Of a DNA stretch of 64,000 nucleotides, positions 1 through 9,342 are shown piece by piece. Each line of letters begins with the position of its first letter. The stretch's first letter is position 1. The stretch covers positions 19,754 to 83,753 of IMG/VR virus record IMGVR_UViG_3300028400_000004. One strand, written 5' to 3'. Below the pieces are notes generated by a model. That model was not told the DNA's origin. It ran no database searches and was given only the letters and a program-made list of their open reading frames with translations. The translations under genes were made by a program, and so were the position numbers. The DNA comes from a virus.

Positions 1-258
1 TATGTTGCTATCAAACAGGCTGATTTGTCTGTAGAAATTAAGGCAAATTCTTTTGAGGAAGCGAAAGAATTGCTTAAAGAAGTAAAAGATTTGGTAAATA
101 CTAATAAGGAAATGGTTGAAAATAAAGAGGAAAACAAGGACGTGAAAAAAGCTGAAGAAAAAGAGGTGGATGATAATATAGACACTTTATTAAAATCCGT
201 AATAGATGATTTACCAAAACTAATTGATGAAACTTTGAAAGAAAAACTAGGCAATTGA
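1..258 (+). CDS. C-terminal end of a head protease or scaffold-type protein (partial)
   Basis: The reading frame is open at the window edge, so only about the last 85 residues are visible. They are highly charged, rich in Lys and Glu, and predicted to be helical and coiled-coil-like, with no catalytic motif. A charged helical tail directly before an HK97-type capsid gene is typical of prohead proteases with a fused scaffold tail, or of stand-alone scaffolds. The assignment rests on position and composition only. The stop lies 12 bases before the capsid start. Confidence 0.45.
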   Translation, partial: YVAIKQADLSVEIKANSFEEAKELLKEVKDLVNTNKEMVENKEENKDVKKAEEKEVDDNIDTLLKSVIDDLPKLIDETLKEKLGN

Positions 259-270
259 GGTAGAAAATAA

Positions 271-1458
271 ATGTCTGATAAACAAGAACTTCTAAACCAG
301 ATTAAGGAAATGATCGCCGCTAAGGTGGATGAGGCGGTAAAACCTTTGAAAGAGGCTTCCACTGCCGATTGGAAGAAAGATATTTACGGAGCCGACAAGG
401 TACAGAATAAAGCTGTTCCTGCCGCTCGTATTGTTCGCGCCCTGGCAGCTGCTCGTGGTGACATTGAAAAGGCTGCTCGTTTCGCCAAGCGTGCTTGGGA
501 TGACGAAGTAGGCAAAGCCATCAGTGCCACTTTTGAAAAAGCCCTAGATGCCGGCGTTCCTACTTCTGGCGGATTTATGATCCCCGAGGATATGGTATCC
601 GATATTATTGATCTTCTGCGTCCTCGGTCTGTAGTCCGTGCTGCTGGTGCTCCTACCGTACCTATGCCTCGTGGTACTCTTACTCTGCCCAAGCAGACCG
701 GAGACGTAACCGCCAGCTATGTTGGTGAGTCCACCGATATTACTAGCTCCACCCCTGCTGGTGACCAGATTGTATTGTCCGCTAAAAAGCTGGCGGCTCT
801 TGTTCCTGTATCAAATGACCTGCTAACTTATGATGTTGGCGACAGTGCTGATCGGTTTGTCCGAGATTCTCTTGTTCGTCGTATCGCTGTCCGCGAAGAT
901 GCTGCCTTCCTGCGCGACGATGGTACTGCCAATACTCCTACTGGCCTTCGCTACCAAGCTGCCGCTGGTAATGTAATTGCTTCTGCCGCTACTAGCGCCA
1001 CCGATGCTGCTAATATTGAAGTCGATCTTATCGGTGCCATCAATGCCCTTGAAAGTTCCAATGTTGATATGAGTGGCCCCGCTTGGTTCATTTCTCCCCG
1101 AACCAAGAATAACCTGATGAAACTTCGGGATGCCAACGGCAACCTTATTTATCCTGAGCTTCGCAGTGATACGCCAACTCTATATACCTTCCCTGTGTTT
1201 GTAACTACAAACATTCCTACCAACCTAGGCACCGGCACTAACGAATCAGAAATTTATCTAGCCAATATGCCTGACACTCTTATTGCAGAAACCGGAGGTC
1301 TTGAAATCACTGCCGATCCTTCTGCTGCGTATATTGAGGGTGGTACTCTTGTATCTTCCTTCTCTCGTGACCAGACTGTAGTTCGTGCCATTGTACGCCA
1401 CGACTTCACCGTGCTTTATCCTGAGTCTGTGGCTGTACTCACTGGCGTCCTATACTAA
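271..1458 (+). CDS. major capsid protein, HK97 fold
   Basis: This 395-residue protein has the layout of the HK97 gp5-like capsid family: a charged helical N-terminal delta-like region (about residues 1-110) followed by the shell domain. The segment around VPTSGGFMIPEDM and the later P-loop/A-domain-like stretches are typical of the family. It forms the icosahedral shell. The start is preceded by GAGG (257-260). The gene is clearly richer in G and C at codon level than the connector genes that follow, as expected for a very highly expressed virion gene. A terminator follows immediately. Confidence 0.92.
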   Translation: MSDKQELLNQIKEMIAAKVDEAVKPLKEASTADWKKDIYGADKVQNKAVPAARIVRALAAARGDIEKAARFAKRAWDDEVGKAISATFEKALDAGVPTSGGFMIPEDMVSDIIDLLRPRSVVRAAGAPTVPMPRGTLTLPKQTGDVTASYVGESTDITSSTPAGDQIVLSAKKLAALVPVSNDLLTYDVGDSADRFVRDSLVRRIAVREDAAFLRDDGTANTPTGLRYQAAAGNVIASAATSATDAANIEVDLIGAINALESSNVDMSGPAWFISPRTKNNLMKLRDANGNLIYPELRSDTPTLYTFPVFVTTNIPTNLGTGTNESEIYLANMPDTLIAETGGLEITADPSAAYIEGGTLVSSFSRDQTVVRAIVRHDFTVLYPESVAVLTGVLY

Positions 1459-1479
1459 TAATAATATAATGACGATATT

Positions 1480-1508
1480 GGCCCTGTACTAAGTACAGGG
1501 CCTTTTTT
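1480..1508 (+). terminator. Rho-independent terminator after the capsid gene
   Basis: GGCCCTGTACT pairs with AGTACAGGGCC around a very short loop and is followed by six T residues. It lies 22 bases after the capsid stop, so it would separate high capsid expression from the connector and tail genes. Confidence 0.9.
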
Positions 1509-1521
1509 ATTGAAATCAAAC

Positions 1522-1550
1522 TTTGCATAAATTAGACTTTCATATATAAT
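1522..1550 (+). promoter_or_regulatory. candidate sigma70-type promoter for connector/tail genes
   Basis: TTTGCA (1522-1527) and a perfect TATAAT (1545-1550) are separated by 17 bases. The site lies between the capsid terminator and the Shine-Dalgarno GGAGG (1576-1580) of the next gene, so it could restart transcription after the terminator. The -35 box is only a partial match. Confidence 0.5.
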
Positions 1551-1585
1551 ATGTTAATACTCATTTATACTTTTTGGAGGTATTT

Positions 1586-1783
1586 ATGAAAACAGTAAAA
1601 TTTAATTACAAATCTGGTATTTATAATCCCGGCGATATTGCTACTTTTGAAGATGATGTGGCTGAAAAAATCGTAGAACGAAACTATGGGGAATATGTTG
1701 AACTACCTAAAGAAACTGTAGTATCAAATAAAAAGCAAATGAAACCTAAGTCTAATAGACGTAAAGGTTACATTACCAAATGA
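1586..1783 (+). CDS. small head-tail region protein, unknown function
   Basis: This 65-residue basic protein starts at the ATG six bases after a strong GGAGG; an upstream in-frame TTG at 1574 overlaps that ribosome-binding site and was rejected. It starts MKTVKFNYKSGIYNPGD and has a Lys/Arg-rich C-terminus. Small proteins of this kind, with a short beta-rich N-terminal part, often sit between the capsid and the first connector gene of siphophages. No domain is recognisable beyond that. Confidence 0.65.
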   Translation: MKTVKFNYKSGIYNPGDIATFEDDVAEKIVERNYGEYVELPKETVVSNKKQMKPKSNRRKGYITK

Positions 1784-1812
1784 TTGATATAACTCCCATA
1801 GAAGGAAATAAT

Positions 1813-2415
1813 ATGACAACTATTGATTTAGTGTCTAAAGCACTAAATCTAACTAATGATGAATTATTAGAAAATAAACAATATATAGATTTATTGATAA
1901 AAGGAGCATCTAATTATATTGAACAATATACAGGTAGAGTTTATAATTATTCAGATGTTATAGAAAAATTACCTGGAAATGGTCAACTAAATATATATGT
2001 CAGTGTCAGACCTATAAAAGAATTGGTAGAAATAAAAATCTTTGATACGGTAATTGATCCAAGTTTATATGAAATAGACAATCCAAATACAGGTTCTATC
2101 TACAAAGAGACTGTATGGGTTGATTACACAAAATACCATGGATATATAGAAAAACAACCAGCCATGTCTAAACATGCTTATACAATTACTTATAAAGCTG
2201 GTTATTATATGCCAGGGTCTAACCAAAGGGACTTTCCTTATGATTTAGAAATTGCATGTATAGAATTAGTTAAGCATTTATACCATAGTAAAGATAGGAA
2301 CTATCTAGTATCTAGAGAAGTAATTGGGGACGCGCAAAGAACTTTCGCTACAATTGGAAGTGTAGGCGTGCCAGATATGGTAACAGAAATACTAGATAAA
2401 TGGAAGGCATTTTGA
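1813..2415 (+). CDS. head-tail adaptor (gp6-like connector)
   Basis: About 200 residues. The N-terminal helical half contains the segment LLIKGASNYIEQYTGR, which is typical of the gp6/gp15-like connector family that binds below the portal. An extended beta-rich middle and a C-terminal helical part with a conserved-looking YDLEIACIELVKHLY follow. I chose the ATG at 1813 because AAGGA precedes it by six bases. An earlier in-frame ATG at 1780 overlaps the previous stop but has no good ribosome-binding site. Its position as first connector gene after the capsid supports the role. Confidence 0.7.
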   Translation: MTTIDLVSKALNLTNDELLENKQYIDLLIKGASNYIEQYTGRVYNYSDVIEKLPGNGQLNIYVSVRPIKELVEIKIFDTVIDPSLYEIDNPNTGSIYKETVWVDYTKYHGYIEKQPAMSKHAYTITYKAGYYMPGSNQRDFPYDLEIACIELVKHLYHSKDRNYLVSREVIGDAQRTFATIGSVGVPDMVTEILDKWKAF

Positions 2416-2747
2416 TGGATATTAGTTTTGCATTAAATCAAAAAGCCACTTATTGGGAAAAAAATGGTATTGATGGTTTTGGTAAACCTGTATTTTCAAC
2501 ACCAAAACAAATAAAAGTTAGATGGGAAACAAAAGAAAGATTAAAAATAACACCTGCCGGTGAAGTTTATGATTATAGAATAGAAGTTTGGTTTTCTTTT
2601 GAGCCAAAAAAAGGAAGTTACATAGCTAAAGGAGTTTATACAAATACCGACCCAAACACTATTACAGATGAAGTGTACATAATTGAAAATATATTATCTA
2701 CCCCGTCTGTGGACGGTAAAACATTTGTATATAAGGCAATACTGTAA
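2415..2747 (+). CDS. head-closure / head-tail joining protein
   Basis: This 110-residue beta-rich protein starts at the ATG in TGATG that overlaps the previous stop; GGAAGG (2402-2407) is its ribosome-binding site. Size, beta content and place (second connector gene) fit the stopper proteins that plug the filled head and receive the tail (SPP1 gp16 / phage head-tail joining family). The body has the pattern of a small barrel (RIEVWFSFEPKKG, DEVYIIENI). The call depends mainly on gene order. Confidence 0.6.
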   Translation: MDISFALNQKATYWEKNGIDGFGKPVFSTPKQIKVRWETKERLKITPAGEVYDYRIEVWFSFEPKKGSYIAKGVYTNTDPNTITDEVYIIENILSTPSVDGKTFVYKAIL

Positions 2748-3139
2748 TGAAAATTACCTTATCAGATGACTTCAATAAAATAGTAGAAAAAGAAATAAAA
2801 AATAAAATAGAAAAAGAATTATTACATATGGGAACCATAATTGTCGAGGAAACAAATCCTGTGACTCCCCTTGAGTACGGAAGTTTACGTTCTACTATAA
2901 GGGCAGAAACAGAAAGTTCTTCAAAAATGATTAAAATGCAAGTGGGTGTGGCTGGAAATTATAAAGGAAAAGAATCACCTAACGCACCTACAGGTTATGT
3001 AGATTATGCTATCGTTATGCATGAAGACTTAACTTATACACCACATACACCGGGCACCGGTCCTAAATATTTAGAAAAAACTGTTAACTCTTTAGAAACC
3101 AAATTGCACGATGAGTTCATAAAAAGAATTAAGTTATGA
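2747..3139 (+). CDS. HK97 gp10-like neck / tail completion protein
   Basis: This 130-residue protein has the family pattern: an N-terminal helix, then TNPVTPLEYGSLRSTIRAE, which matches the conserved P-x-x-x-G-x-L-R-x-S-like motif of HK97 gp10 proteins, and a C-terminal GPKYLEKTVN helix. These proteins sit at the head-tail interface. The start ATG overlaps the preceding stop by one base (TAATG). Confidence 0.78.
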   Translation: MKITLSDDFNKIVEKEIKNKIEKELLHMGTIIVEETNPVTPLEYGSLRSTIRAETESSSKMIKMQVGVAGNYKGKESPNAPTGYVDYAIVMHEDLTYTPHTPGTGPKYLEKTVNSLETKLHDEFIKRIKL

Positions 3140-3558
3140 ATCCTGTAACCATTGACCTAAAAGATATATTAGAAGCAAATGGTGTTGGAACTTTTGGTGC
3201 TACCAATGGTTGGGGAATCTACATAGGCTTTGAGCCTGAAACACCTGATACTACAATAACATTGTATGATACTGGCGGTGGCAGTCCTTTACCTAATTTA
3301 TTACTAGATTTTCCTACTATACAAACAAGAATAAGAGGCTCTGTAGGAGATTATGAAGCAACCTACCAAAAAGCATTAGAGGTTAGGGATGTTTTACTAG
3401 GTTTGCCATCACAAACAATAAATGGAACTTTATATGATGGTGTGTGGGCTAATTCAGATATTATTTATTTGACAAGAACAAAAGACAGGCCGGTTTTTGT
3501 TATAAATTGGCGTATTGCTAGAGAACCGGCTACAGGTAATAATAGAAATCCACTATGA
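3136..3558 (+). CDS. tail terminator protein
   Basis: This 140-residue protein overlaps the preceding gene (ATGA) and directly precedes the major tail protein, the usual place of the lambda gpU-like or minor-capsid-like tail terminator that caps the tail tube. The middle TIQTRIRGSVGDYEATYQKA is typical: a strand describing the measured quantity followed by a helix, as in many terminators that begin with a nucleotide-exchange-like fold. The role is inferred from order and pattern. Confidence 0.65.
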   Translation: MNPVTIDLKDILEANGVGTFGATNGWGIYIGFEPETPDTTITLYDTGGGSPLPNLLLDFPTIQTRIRGSVGDYEATYQKALEVRDVLLGLPSQTINGTLYDGVWANSDIIYLTRTKDRPVFVINWRIAREPATGNNRNPL

Positions 3559-3570
3559 GGTTAAAATAAA

Positions 3571-4590
3571 ATGGCAAAAAAAATTAATGTATATGATGGT
3601 ACTAACTGGTTAACACTTCCAGGTTCATCCGGCGAATATACCGAGGAAGCTGCGACTACTGACGATACTGTATTTGGTGCTACTTTTAGTTCTAATGAGT
3701 CAACACTTATTACTTGGTCTGTGAGTGCTAATGCATACTTCAAAGGTTTTGCAGGTTATAAGGCCAAGCTATTAAAGTTCTCTGCTAGTGCTGCCAATAC
3801 CGGGGTTGCAATGACACAGGAAACCGGTCAGATTTATACTTTAGGTACCGGGCAGGCCTTTGACCGTAATTTTCCCGTTACTGTTTATGATGGTGCTACA
3901 GATGTAACTGCACAAGTAGAATGGATTGATTATTTATTTGGTCGTATTAAATTTGTTGATACCTATACTGTAACAGGTTCCGTTACTGTTGATGCCTATA
4001 TCATTAGTTTTACTACCGTCGGTACTGCTTCTTCTTTTACACTAACTCAAAATGCCGACGCAATCCAAACCACCGATTTTGCCACTGCACAGGGCAATAA
4101 TGGTTTCCATACTTATAATCCAGGCCTTCGTACTGTAAGTTTAGACCTTACCGGATTTTATACAGTTTCAAACGACTTCAGTAATATTTTACAAGGCCGT
4201 CAAGAAATTATGATTGAGGTAAATCCTGATGGAAACAGTAAGAGCATTGCTCGTGGCTACTTTAAGGCGGCCTCTCATGGGCAGAGCGGTGATGTAGGTG
4301 CTTTAGAAGAAGAAACTATTACTTTCAATCTAAATGTGCCTGACGACCAAAAGCTATATTTGCCTTTCTCTTGGCAACATGCTTCCGATACTACACTATC
4401 TCCAGCAGTAAAAGTTGTCCTCGATAACTGGCTGTCTGAAACCAAGACTAATGTTCAGTACCTATATAATGGTACAAATGGTTATCAGGGTACTAGCGTT
4501 ATTACTGATGTTAGTTTAGAATCTTCATTGGAAGGTATGAACACTTTTAGTGTTTCCTTCCAAGGCGACGGTGCTCCAACAGCTATCTAA
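3571..4590 (+). CDS. major tail (tube) protein
   Basis: This 339-residue beta-rich protein lies between the tail terminator and the tail-assembly chaperone. Its C-terminal half has a tube-protein pattern (LEEETITFNLNVP..., SLEGMNTFSVSFQGDG), with an Ig-like or repeated beta segment in the first 170 residues. Codon use is richer in G and C than in its neighbours, as for the capsid gene, which suggests high expression. It is preceded by GAGG (3558-3561). Confidence 0.8.
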   Translation: MAKKINVYDGTNWLTLPGSSGEYTEEAATTDDTVFGATFSSNESTLITWSVSANAYFKGFAGYKAKLLKFSASAANTGVAMTQETGQIYTLGTGQAFDRNFPVTVYDGATDVTAQVEWIDYLFGRIKFVDTYTVTGSVTVDAYIISFTTVGTASSFTLTQNADAIQTTDFATAQGNNGFHTYNPGLRTVSLDLTGFYTVSNDFSNILQGRQEIMIEVNPDGNSKSIARGYFKAASHGQSGDVGALEEETITFNLNVPDDQKLYLPFSWQHASDTTLSPAVKVVLDNWLSETKTNVQYLYNGTNGYQGTSVITDVSLESSLEGMNTFSVSFQGDGAPTAI

Positions 4591-4598
4591 GGTGATCT

Positions 4599-4913
4599 AT
4601 GAGTAACGATATTCGTAATAAACTTCTAACTGATATTAAACCGGAACGTGTAAAAATTAACCTACGTGGTGTTGAAGTAGAAGTACAACAGCCAGTAGTT
4701 AAGGATATTCTTAATGCCGATACAGAGGACACGACCTTTATTATTGATATGATGGTAAGATATTGTTATGTGCCTGGAACAAATGAACGTGTGTTTGAAG
4801 AATCAGACAAGGAAATTATCCTGCAATGGCCTATGGGGGATTGGTTTACTACATTCGGCGAAGCATTTAATAAATTAGCTTCAGTAGGAAAAGACGAGGC
4901 CAAAAAAAAGTAA
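4599..4913 (+). CDS. tail assembly chaperone, short (G-like) product
   Basis: This 104-residue protein, directly after the tube protein, begins MSNDIRNKLLTDIKPERVKI and ends EAKKK-stop. It has the size and position of lambda gpG-type chaperones that coat the tape measure during tail assembly. The last codons lie in a run of eight A residues that form a slippery site, so part of the ribosomes should continue in the -1 frame (see the frameshift product). Confidence 0.82.
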   Translation: MSNDIRNKLLTDIKPERVKINLRGVEVEVQQPVVKDILNADTEDTTFIIDMMVRYCYVPGTNERVFEESDKEIILQWPMGDWFTTFGEAFNKLASVGKDEAKKK

Positions 4914-5110
4914 AAGAGAACCCCCTACTGCAAATGGTACTTGCAGTAGGGGAACTTTTACACTTAACAATAAAAGAAGTTATAGAACTAGATTATAATG
5001 AATTTTTAACTTGGGTAAGCTGGATTGAGTTTAAAAACGAGGAAGAAGAAAAGGCCATTAAAAAACAAAACAATACAAAAAGTAACAAAAAAGTAGTAAG
5101 AAGAATATAA
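4599..5110 (+). CDS. tail assembly chaperone, -1 frameshift (GT-like) product
   Basis: If ribosomes slip back one base at A-AAA-AAG (4904-4910), translation continues through GTA AAA GAG to a stop at 5108-5110 and gives a fusion of about 170 residues. The extension (about 66 residues, with HLTIKEVIELDYNEFLTWV and a charged, Lys/Asn-rich C-terminus) has no own start or ribosome-binding site. It lies exactly where the T domain of gpG-T proteins is found, next to the tape measure gene. Confidence 0.82.
4904..4952 (+). promoter_or_regulatory. programmed -1 ribosomal frameshift signal
   Basis: The heptamer A AAA AAG (4904-4910) is in the correct phase relative to the zero frame. It is followed after 11 bases by a perfect 12-bp hairpin (4922-4933 with 4941-4952, 7-nt loop). 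GAGG at 4896-4899 may act as an internal Shine-Dalgarno stimulator, as in dnaX. The zero frame stops at 4911-4913 and the -1 frame stays open to 5110. Confidence 0.85.
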
Positions 5111-5148
5111 TTACCCCAAATAATAAATAATATTTGGGGTAATTTTTT
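5111..5148 (+). terminator. Rho-independent terminator abutting the tape measure start
   Basis: TTACCCCAAATA (5111-5122) pairs with TATTTGGGGTAA (5131-5142) and six T residues follow. The T-run ends directly before the GTG of the tape measure gene, and the GGGG of the stem is the only ribosome-binding-like sequence for that start. The hairpin could therefore both attenuate transcription and mask translation initiation. Confidence 0.8.
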
Positions 5149-8100
5149 GTGACTATTTCAGTAGGTGACATTACCTATACTGTAAATGTAGATATTAGTG
5201 GTGTCTTAAAGGCACAAAAAGCAATAAAGGATTTTGAAAAAAGTCTAAAGTCCTTAAAGCAATTATCAAACAATATTAATATAAAAATAAATTTATCTGG
5301 ATATGGGCAGGCAGCAAAAAACCTGAGAGAGCTTAGTAAGCTAGCTAAAGATAAAACTATAAATATAAAAGTAAACAATGCTGATATAAAAAACGTAAAT
5401 GATAACTTAAAAAAGGTACGACAAAAATCAAAAACAAGTCTTAATATAAAAGTAAATAATGCTGCAAAAGTAAAAAAAGATTTAAGAGAAATAGATAGAT
5501 TATTAGCCAATATAAAACAAAACAAAAATATACAAATAATAGCAGCAACTGATGTTGTAAGTCGCGGTAAATCAAGTGGTAATAGTAAGACAGCCGCTAG
5601 GGACAGTAGTGAAATAAGGAAATTACGACAAGAAGAAACAATACAACGATTACTTTTACAAAATAGAAAATTATTACAATCAGCTAGACAGTTTTCTGGG
5701 TTAGCATCTCAAAGAATAAAGGAACCTCTATTAGAAGCGAGAAAGGAATTATTATCTCTTAATAGGGCATTTAGGTCTGGAAAATTAGATTATGCTGACT
5801 ATGTAGAAAGTGTAGGCAATGTAAGATTAGAACTTAAAAAAGCATCAGATCAGCTTACCAATTACAAACTAAATGTAAGGGAAACAGGTAGGCTTATGAA
5901 ACAAATGGAATTAATGCAAACCAGATATTCATCCGCTTTAGAAAAAATAAAAACTGCTGGAATTTCAGATTATAAATCAAATTTTGAAGAAAAGTTTATA
6001 TCAGCGCAACAGATTTTACGATCAAAAACCACACCTATTTCTCAAAAAACAAAAGCCGTAGCGGAACTAGATAGAGAGCTACAAAAAGTAATAAGAGACC
6101 AACAACGATTTACACAGGAAGTTAAACGAGTTAAAGGTCTAGCTGGACTATTTGGAAAACTATCAGATGCTATTAAGAGTGTAGGTGCAGCTTACGCAGC
6201 CTTCTTAATATTCAGTGGTATAGAAAAATTAATAAAAACTACTGTAACATTAGCCGATGAAACTAAAGGGCTTAGAGGACAACTAAAATTATTAGTAAAA
6301 AATCAAAAAGAATTAGATAAAACTTGGAATGACTTAATAAAAGTAGCCATACAAACCAGGACAGATTTAGCACCTACAGTAAAATTATATACAAAGGTAG
6401 CGGCTGCATTATTAAACTTAGGATATAGCAGCGAAGTAGCATTAAAAACAGTAAAAGCTATAAACACATCACTTGTTCTTAGTGGATCAAGTGCACAAGA
6501 AGCTGCATCAACAGTTATACAGCTGTCTCAGGCTTTCTCAAAAGGCAAACTAGATGGTGAAGAACTAAGATCAGTATTAGAAAATAATCAAGTCTATGCA
6601 CTAGCATTGGCTAAAGCCCTAAAAGTTGCAGGCGATAATACCGCCGTTACCACTAGAAACGTGCTAATGGCAAGCCGTGCAGGGAAAATAACACTCGATG
6701 TTATGGTTAAAGCTGGCCAAGCTATAAATAAAGAATTGGGGGATTCTTTAAACAATATTCCAATACGACTAGGACAAGCTGTCTCTATTCTGAAAACCCG
6801 GTTCATGGAAGTTATTTCTGCGATACAGTCAGCGGTAGATTATACTGCAATGTTATCTAAAGTTGTTTTAGGTTTAGCAAATAATATAAAAATAGTTACA
6901 GTAACCATTGTTAGCTTAATAGGCGCTTTAGGAAGTATGGGAACTGGAGCACTAATAAGTAAAGTATTTAAGTATCTTAGTAAGAATATGTTTGTGTCTT
7001 CAGCCAAAGGAATCATGAAGATAGTAAAATCATTTAAGACACTAAGAGGCGCTTTTGGTTGGATAGGATTGGCTTTAACAGGAGTTAGCGCAGCTATAGC
7101 TGTATATAAAAACGATTTAATAAGTATAAAAGGAGAAACTTATACTGTAGGGGAAGTACTACAGGCAGTTTGGCTAGCAATAAAAGATGTAATAAGTAAA
7201 GTAGTAGATAGGGTAAAAACAAAGCTAAAAAATTACATAGAATTTTTCAAGGCATATAAAAAGCTAACAGTGGAAATATTTAGGGTTATAAAGAAAAATC
7301 TAATTGATTTTTATAATTCTGTAAGTAAAACATTAAATAAATTAAGTGGTCCATTTGTTGCTTTTGCTAAAGTAATAAAACATTCACTTATTACTGGCCT
7401 GGCTGCTATTAAAACATTTAGGGAGGCTTTGGGGAAGGCATGGGAAGAGAAATCACTATCTGCTGGTATTGAGTATTTTAAGAAGAATATAAATAAAAAT
7501 ATTAAGGAGGCACAAGATCAAACATTTATTACAAACCTTTTAGAAGCATTTTTGCCAGACAATGCCGCAAAACAGGTTGATGAAAAAGTAATAAAACCTA
7601 TAGGAAATGCAATTGATTTTATTAAGGATAAAACAGAAAATGTTAGAAAAATGCTTGAAAAAGTTGGTTGGCTATTTTCCCCACAAGGATTTAAGGAAAG
7701 TTTAGAACTGGCCAATAAGTACTTTGATGAATTTGCATATAAATATCTAAAGAAATCAAAACAACTATCAGAACGTCAAGCAGGCTTTGGCGCGCTCCGT
7801 TTTGGTGGGGAAATAGTACCAAATAATGTATTAGATGATATTGATAGATTTAACTCTGCTATGGATAAATATGTTGCAATTAGTATGAATATAACAAAGC
7901 TACAAAAAGCATTAAGTACGGATATTGGTGTTAAATTTGTTGCTTTTGGAAATGAAGGTCTAATGAATAATTATTTGTCTGCTTTACAAAAGGCAGCTGA
8001 CTATACCAGAGCATTATCCAATGAGACACTAAAATTCTATAACTTCTATATAGGAAAACCACTGGGTTTTCAAGCAAAAACAACTGAAGAATTTATTGCA

Positions 8101-9342
8101 AAACTAGCAGAACAAATAGTAAAACAAAAACAATTAAATACACAAACAAAAGCTACAATTTCTATAATCAATAAGTTGAACAGTAGCTATTATGATCTAA
8201 ATACCGCTTTAGAAGAAATAACTGCTTATAAGAAGAATAATCCATTTGATTCTGAATTTGTTAAGGAATTAAAAAATCTTAATGTAGAACTTAATTCTAT
8301 GGAATTTAATTTAGAACTTATAAATGCCGTACAGGAAAAAATGGGCAGAAGAAAGTTTGCTAATTTGGATGAGTTCAAAAAATATTTACTAAACGTTCAA
8401 TCAATGACTAAGTATGCTAAGGATTATGCTGAAGCACTAAGACTAATGAATGAGACAAATCGTTATGACAGTGCCTTCAATAATAAACGAGATTTAGAAT
8501 TATTCTACAAAAATTCATACATAGCGATTAAAAATATAATAAAAACTAAGGAAGAACAACAACGAGCGCTAAACCAGCTGTATGAATTTTACAGGCAACA
8601 GTATAAAATAATTACAGGATATACAATTTTAAGGACTGAATCGGACACTACTTATAGAGGTATAATTGATAACTCCAAAAAAGCAAATAGATCAATTGGC
8701 GCATCAGCAAAGCAAATGTTAAATGGGATTTCTGATGGGCTTGTTAAATTTTATAATGGACTTATTAATCTAAGAAAACATGCTTTGAGAATAAAAACGG
8801 CATTGTTAGAAGTGTCTGATGCCTTTAAGTATAATGCGAAAAATATAATGAAAGACTTAGCCAGTCTTATCGACAACTGGGTGGATCAGATGTCTGATAG
8901 ATTGGCAGAATTTGTAGCCAAAGGAAAGGCTGACTTTAGATCATTATTGCAAGATATGAACAGACAATTAACATCATTAATACTAAGGCAGGCTATTGTA
9001 CAACCATTTATGGAAGGTATAAAATCATTAGTGATAAATACCTCGGCAGCCAATGCAGTACCTACTGTAGATGCTAACCAAATAGGAATAGGACAATCAG
9101 TAGATTTATCACAACCTGCCGGCGTTGTTAGTGCAAGATCAAGAACAAAAACCGCAAGCCCGGTTACTGTTAATGTGATTAACAAGACAAGCCAAGAAGT
9201 TACTGCAAATGCTACTGTAGAATATAATGACGCCGGAATGAGTATAAATGTTATAGTAGAAGCTGCTGTAGCGGAAATGGCTGCTAATGGCAAGCTAGAC
9301 AGAATAATGGCACAATATGGCGCTAGACGTAGAGGTGTTTAA
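5149..9342 (+). CDS. tape measure protein
   Basis: With 1397 residues this is the longest tail gene apart from the fibre. It determines tail length and is threaded inside the tube. The N-terminal 350 residues are Lys-rich and coiled-coil-like. About residues 360-560 match the conserved tape-measure N-terminal domain (RTDLAPTVKLYTKVAAALL, the SGSSAQEAASTVIQLSQAF segment and KLDGEELRSVLEN). Hydrophobic segments follow near residues 575-600 and 630-650, and then helical repeats. The start is GTG at 5149, directly behind a terminator. Translation is expected to depend on the GGGG at 5136-5139. Confidence 0.93.
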   Translation: MTISVGDITYTVNVDISGVLKAQKAIKDFEKSLKSLKQLSNNINIKINLSGYGQAAKNLRELSKLAKDKTINIKVNNADIKNVNDNLKKVRQKSKTSLNIKVNNAAKVKKDLREIDRLLANIKQNKNIQIIAATDVVSRGKSSGNSKTAARDSSEIRKLRQEETIQRLLLQNRKLLQSARQFSGLASQRIKEPLLEARKELLSLNRAFRSGKLDYADYVESVGNVRLELKKASDQLTNYKLNVRETGRLMKQMELMQTRYSSALEKIKTAGISDYKSNFEEKFISAQQILRSKTTPISQKTKAVAELDRELQKVIRDQQRFTQEVKRVKGLAGLFGKLSDAIKSVGAAYAAFLIFSGIEKLIKTTVTLADETKGLRGQLKLLVKNQKELDKTWNDLIKVAIQTRTDLAPTVKLYTKVAAALLNLGYSSEVALKTVKAINTSLVLSGSSAQEAASTVIQLSQAFSKGKLDGEELRSVLENNQVYALALAKALKVAGDNTAVTTRNVLMASRAGKITLDVMVKAGQAINKELGDSLNNIPIRLGQAVSILKTRFMEVISAIQSAVDYTAMLSKVVLGLANNIKIVTVTIVSLIGALGSMGTGALISKVFKYLSKNMFVSSAKGIMKIVKSFKTLRGAFGWIGLALTGVSAAIAVYKNDLISIKGETYTVGEVLQAVWLAIKDVISKVVDRVKTKLKNYIEFFKAYKKLTVEIFRVIKKNLIDFYNSVSKTLNKLSGPFVAFAKVIKHSLITGLAAIKTFREALGKAWEEKSLSAGIEYFKKNINKNIKEAQDQTFITNLLEAFLPDNAAKQVDEKVIKPIGNAIDFIKDKTENVRKMLEKVGWLFSPQGFKESLELANKYFDEFAYKYLKKSKQLSERQAGFGALRFGGEIVPNNVLDDIDRFNSAMDKYVAISMNITKLQKALSTDIGVKFVAFGNEGLMNNYLSALQKAADYTRALSNETLKFYNFYIGKPLGFQAKTTEEFIAKLAEQIVKQKQLNTQTKATISIINKLNSSYYDLNTALEEITAYKKNNPFDSEFVKELKNLNVELNSMEFNLELINAVQEKMGRRKFANLDEFKKYLLNVQSMTKYAKDYAEALRLMNETNRYDSAFNNKRDLELFYKNSYIAIKNIIKTKEEQQRALNQLYEFYRQQYKIITGYTILRTESDTTYRGIIDNSKKANRSIGASAKQMLNGISDGLVKFYNGLINLRKHALRIKTALLEVSDAFKYNAKNIMKDLASLIDNWVDQMSDRLAEFVAKGKADFRSLLQDMNRQLTSLILRQAIVQPFMEGIKSLVINTSAANAVPTVDANQIGIGQSVDLSQPAGVVSARSRTKTASPVTVNVINKTSQEVTANATVEYNDAGMSINVIVEAAVAEMAANGKLDRIMAQYGARRRGV

